Shown in pieces: positions 61,643-64,000 of a stretch of 64,000 nucleotides of DNA (the first letter of the stretch is position 1; each line of letters opens with the position of its first letter). The position numbers were made by a program, and so were the translations under genes. The notes under the pieces were generated by a model. That model was not told where the DNA came from. It did no database searches and worked only from the letters and a program-made list of their open reading frames with translations. The DNA is from Burkholderia thailandensis E264 (lineage in GTDB: Bacteria > Pseudomonadota > Gammaproteobacteria > Burkholderiales > Burkholderiaceae): contig NC_007651.1 of NCBI RefSeq assembly GCF_000012365.1, forward strand, positions 2,976,001-3,040,000, in the 5' to 3' direction.

Positions 61643-62863
61643 ATGGGAACCCTCAGCCATATCCGCGTCCTGGACCTGAGCCGCGTGCTCGCCGGCCCGT
61701 GGTGCGCGCAGACGCTTGCCGATCTCGGCGCCGACGTGATCAAGGTCGAGCGCCCGGAACTCGGCGACGACACCCGGCACTGGGGCCCGCCGTACCTGAA
61801 AACGCCGGACGGCGCCGACACGCGCGAGGCCGCGTACTACCTCGCCGCGAACCGCAACAAGCGCTCGGTGACGGTCGACATCGCGACGCCCGAGGGCCAG
61901 CGGATCGTCCGCGAGCTCGCCGCGCAATGCGATGTCGTGCTCGAGAACTACAAGGTCGGCCAGCTCGCGAAATACGGGCTCGACTATGCGTCGCTCGCGG
62001 CCGTAAAGCCCGATCTCGTCTACTGCTCGGTGACGGGCTTCGGCCAGACGGGCCCGTACGCGCACCGCGCCGGGTACGACTTCATCATCCAGGGGATGGG
62101 CGGCTTCATGAGCATCACGGGCGAGCGCGACGGCCTGCCGGGCGGCGGTCCGCAGAAGGCGGGCGTCGCGATCGCCGATCTCGCGACGGGCCTCTATTCG
62201 ACGATCGCGATCCTCGCCGCGCTCGCGCACCGCGACCGCACGGGTTGCGGCCAGCACATCGACATGGCGCTCCTCGACGTGCAGGTCGCGCTCCTCGCGA
62301 ACATGAACACGAACTTCCTCGCGAGCGGCAAGCCGCCGGTGCGCTGGGGCAACGCGCATCCGAACATCGTGCCGTACCAGACGTTCGAGACGAGCGACGG
62401 CTGGATCATCGTCGCGGTCGGCAACGACGGCCAGTTCCGCAAGTTCGTCGACGCGGGCGGGCGGGCGGAGCTCGCCGACGACGCGCGCTTCGCGACGAAT
62501 CCGGCGCGCGTGCGCCATCGCGACACGCTCGTGCCGATCATCGCGGAGATGACGAAGACGCGCACGAAGCGCGAGTGGCTCGACGCGCTCGAGGCGCTCG
62601 GCGTGCCGTGCGGGCCGATCAACGATCTCGCCGAAGTATTCGACGACGAGCAGGTGCGCGCGCGGGGCATGCAGGTCGAGCTGCCGCACCCGAGCGGCGC
62701 GACCGTGAAGCTCGTGCGCAACCCGATCCGGATGAGCGAGACGCCGCCCGACGCGCGCAGCGCGCCGCCGCTCCTCGGCGAGCATACGGACGCGGTGCTG
62801 CGCGACATGCTCGGCTACGGCGACGCGGCGATCGCGGCGCTTCGCGACAAGCGCGTCGTCTGA
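61643..62863 (+). CDS. Class III CoA-transferase (CaiB/BaiF family)
   Basis: 406 residues. The N-terminus IRVLDLSRVLAGPWCAQTLA, DVVLENYKVGQLAKYGLDY with the conserved Asn-Tyr region and catalytic-Asp neighbourhood, and YDFIIQGMGGFMSITGERDG are family III hallmarks. The enzyme moves CoA between carboxylates (for example succinyl-CoA to glutarate or an aromatic acid). It is followed by a clear terminator. The acceptor is unknown. Confidence 0.92.
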   Translation: MGTLSHIRVLDLSRVLAGPWCAQTLADLGADVIKVERPELGDDTRHWGPPYLKTPDGADTREAAYYLAANRNKRSVTVDIATPEGQRIVRELAAQCDVVLENYKVGQLAKYGLDYASLAAVKPDLVYCSVTGFGQTGPYAHRAGYDFIIQGMGGFMSITGERDGLPGGGPQKAGVAIADLATGLYSTIAILAALAHRDRTGCGQHIDMALLDVQVALLANMNTNFLASGKPPVRWGNAHPNIVPYQTFETSDGWIIVAVGNDGQFRKFVDAGGRAELADDARFATNPARVRHRDTLVPIIAEMTKTRTKREWLDALEALGVPCGPINDLAEVFDDEQVRARGMQVELPHPSGATVKLVRNPIRMSETPPDARSAPPLLGEHTDAVLRDMLGYGDAAIAALRDKRVV

Positions 62864-62914
62864 ACGCGGCGGGCGGGCGCGCGCCGACATCGCACCGTCA
62901 TGGCCAATCGGTAC

Positions 62915-62937
62915 AAAGCGGGCTATCCCGCTTTTTT
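62915..62937 (+). terminator. Rho-independent terminator after CoA-transferase
   Basis: AAAGCGGG (62915-62922), loop CTAT, CCCGCTTT, then six T (62932-62937). Classic form, 52 bases after the CoA-transferase stop and 15 bases before the next ATG. Confidence 0.9.
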
Positions 62938-62952
62938 CCGCCGAGGTTGCGC

Positions 62953-63759
62953 ATGTCGTCACGCCGCAAGTTCCTGCTGTCCACGTCCGCCGCCGCGACG
63001 CTGCCGCTCGTCGGCGCGGTCGTCACCGCGTGCAACGACAGCATCGCCGAGCCCGCGATCGGCGATGCCGAGCTCGCGCGCCAGATGGTCGGCAAGCTGA
63101 CCGCCGAGCTGAACGACGCGCCGAGCGCCGCCGCGATCGCGCCGTACCTGATGGACATCGGCTTCACGTGGGATCTGCCGACGATCGCCGCCGCCCGGAT
63201 CGATCGCATCGTCGCATACGGCTTCGGCAACCGCGCGAACGCGGCGAGCGGCAACACGCCGACGAACGGCGCGAACCAGACCGCGCTGCCCGACCCCGGC
63301 CCCGTCAACGAGGCGCTCGCGGACGCGGTCTACCGAATTCGCCGGTTGAAGCCCGTCAAGGTCTACGCGCAGTGGGAAATCGCGCGCTTTCTCGCGTCGA
63401 AGTATCAGATGGCGGACGTCCGTTCGATCGAGCCCGTCGTCGCCGCGGACGGCTCGGTCACGTACCTGAGCACCGATGGCGTCGCCGCCGCGATCATCGC
63501 GCTCGAAGGAAGCGCGGCGGCGATGGGCAACGTCGCGGTCGTCGGCCACCGCGATCATGCGAAGCGCTGCATCCAGACCTCGCGGGCGCGTGGGATGAAG
63601 GCGGCCGCCGTCGCGGAAGTCCCGCTGCCGACGCTGTACGACCCGCAGTCCGGCCAGGCCTGGACGCGCCGCCGCGACCTGTACCTCGTTCACGACATGT
63701 ACGCGCAACTCGCGACGCTGCGCGCGAACCTGATCGCGACGGCTTACCCGAACGGCTGA
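62953..63759 (+). CDS. Tat-type lipoprotein of unknown function
   Basis: 268 residues with GAGGTT before the ATG. The N-terminus SRRKFLLSTS is a twin-arginine signal, and VVTAC (Cys27) is a lipobox, so export as a folded lipoprotein is expected. The mature part is soluble alpha/beta (DRIVAYGFGNRANAASGNT; VAVVGHRDHAKRCIQTSRA; AQLATLRANLIATAYPNG). It vaguely resembles DUF218/ElyC-like proteins in its VVGH and Arg-rich strands, but I could not place it. It is separated from the CoA-transferase gene by a terminator, so it must have its own promoter or read-through. Confidence 0.7.
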   Translation: MSSRRKFLLSTSAAATLPLVGAVVTACNDSIAEPAIGDAELARQMVGKLTAELNDAPSAAAIAPYLMDIGFTWDLPTIAAARIDRIVAYGFGNRANAASGNTPTNGANQTALPDPGPVNEALADAVYRIRRLKPVKVYAQWEIARFLASKYQMADVRSIEPVVAADGSVTYLSTDGVAAAIIALEGSAAAMGNVAVVGHRDHAKRCIQTSRARGMKAAAVAEVPLPTLYDPQSGQAWTRRRDLYLVHDMYAQLATLRANLIATAYPNG

Positions 63760-64000
63760 CTCCTCGGCGATCGCACGAGGGCATCGCGGTGCGAATACGC
63801 GCGGGCGCACGCTGGCCGGCGACAGTCATGCGTCCAAAGACGCAAGCCGAAACGAGGAGAGCCTGAGGAACCCGAAGGCGGAAAGACCGGAAGGAAACAA
63901 GCGGAAAGGCGCAAACCACGGCGACGATCGATGCGCGACGCCGGCAAATCGCCCGCGGCCGCCGCGCCCAACCCAGCGCCGTCGCAACGGAACGCCGCGA

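Overview
This window is a high-GC proteobacterial chromosome segment. Its gene content and codon use match Burkholderia, most likely the B. pseudomallei / B. thailandensis group. The species call is an inference from recognisable protein families (for example the AaeXAB-like pump, the iol cluster with a DUF2090-fused IolC, and the LplT-PlsC fusion); no rRNA or marker gene is present to confirm it. I see no prophage, insertion sequence, CRISPR array, rRNA or tRNA. It reads as ordinary chromosomal backbone with about 50 genes and a few accessory-looking blocks.

Layout. 1-10 kb: the 3' end of ETF-ubiquinone oxidoreductase, chorismate synthase, an LplT-PlsC phospholipid transporter/acyltransferase fusion, a CBS protein, an Mpo1-like protein, a YihY membrane protein, WrbA quinone reductase, a DUF2069 protein, a D-2-hydroxyacid FAD dehydrogenase and a metallophosphoesterase. 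10-16.7 kb: a LysR regulator divergent from a four-gene efflux operon (NodT-type outer membrane lipoprotein, AaeB/FUSC, AaeX, AaeA). 16.7-27.5 kb: chemoreceptor, Fsr-like MFS pump, MTA/SAH nucleosidase overlapping uvrD, valS and galU. 27.5-33.9 kb: a DUF4136 lipoprotein, then a tightly coupled signalling operon (OmpR-type regulator, secreted LysM/FecR protein, CHASE2 histidine kinase), a hypothetical protein and TusA.

34-46.1 kb is a complete-looking myo-inositol uptake and catabolism region. Two Gfo/Idh/MocA dehydrogenases and an RpiR-type regulator lie on the minus strand. Divergent from them are a sugar ABC transporter and iolC-iolD-iolE-iolB on the plus strand. A TGGAA-N6-TTCCA palindrome in the divergent promoter is a good IolR operator candidate. 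No iolA homologue lies in the window.

46.1-52 kb is a minus-strand cluster for a branched-chain-amino-acid-type (HAAT) ABC transporter: an iron-type alcohol dehydrogenase, a hotdog thioesterase, LivH, a LivM-LivG fusion and LivF. It has no substrate-binding protein, and its LivF has Arg in place of the Walker A Lys. 52-64 kb: YbjQ-like protein, NUDIX hydrolase, an HtrA-like protein whose catalytic His and oxyanion Gly are replaced, a YbfB-like MFS transporter carrying a nine-copy Ala-Ala-Asn minisatellite, its divergent LysR regulator, alaS, a class III CoA-transferase and a Tat-type lipoprotein of unknown function.

The most unusual items are the degenerate HtrA-like protein, the orphan LivM-LivG fusion transporter with its altered LivF, the CHASE2/FecR-LysM signalling operon, and the pattern of Ala-rich low-complexity inserts at linkers of otherwise conserved proteins. 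None of these is proven to be a new system from sequence alone.
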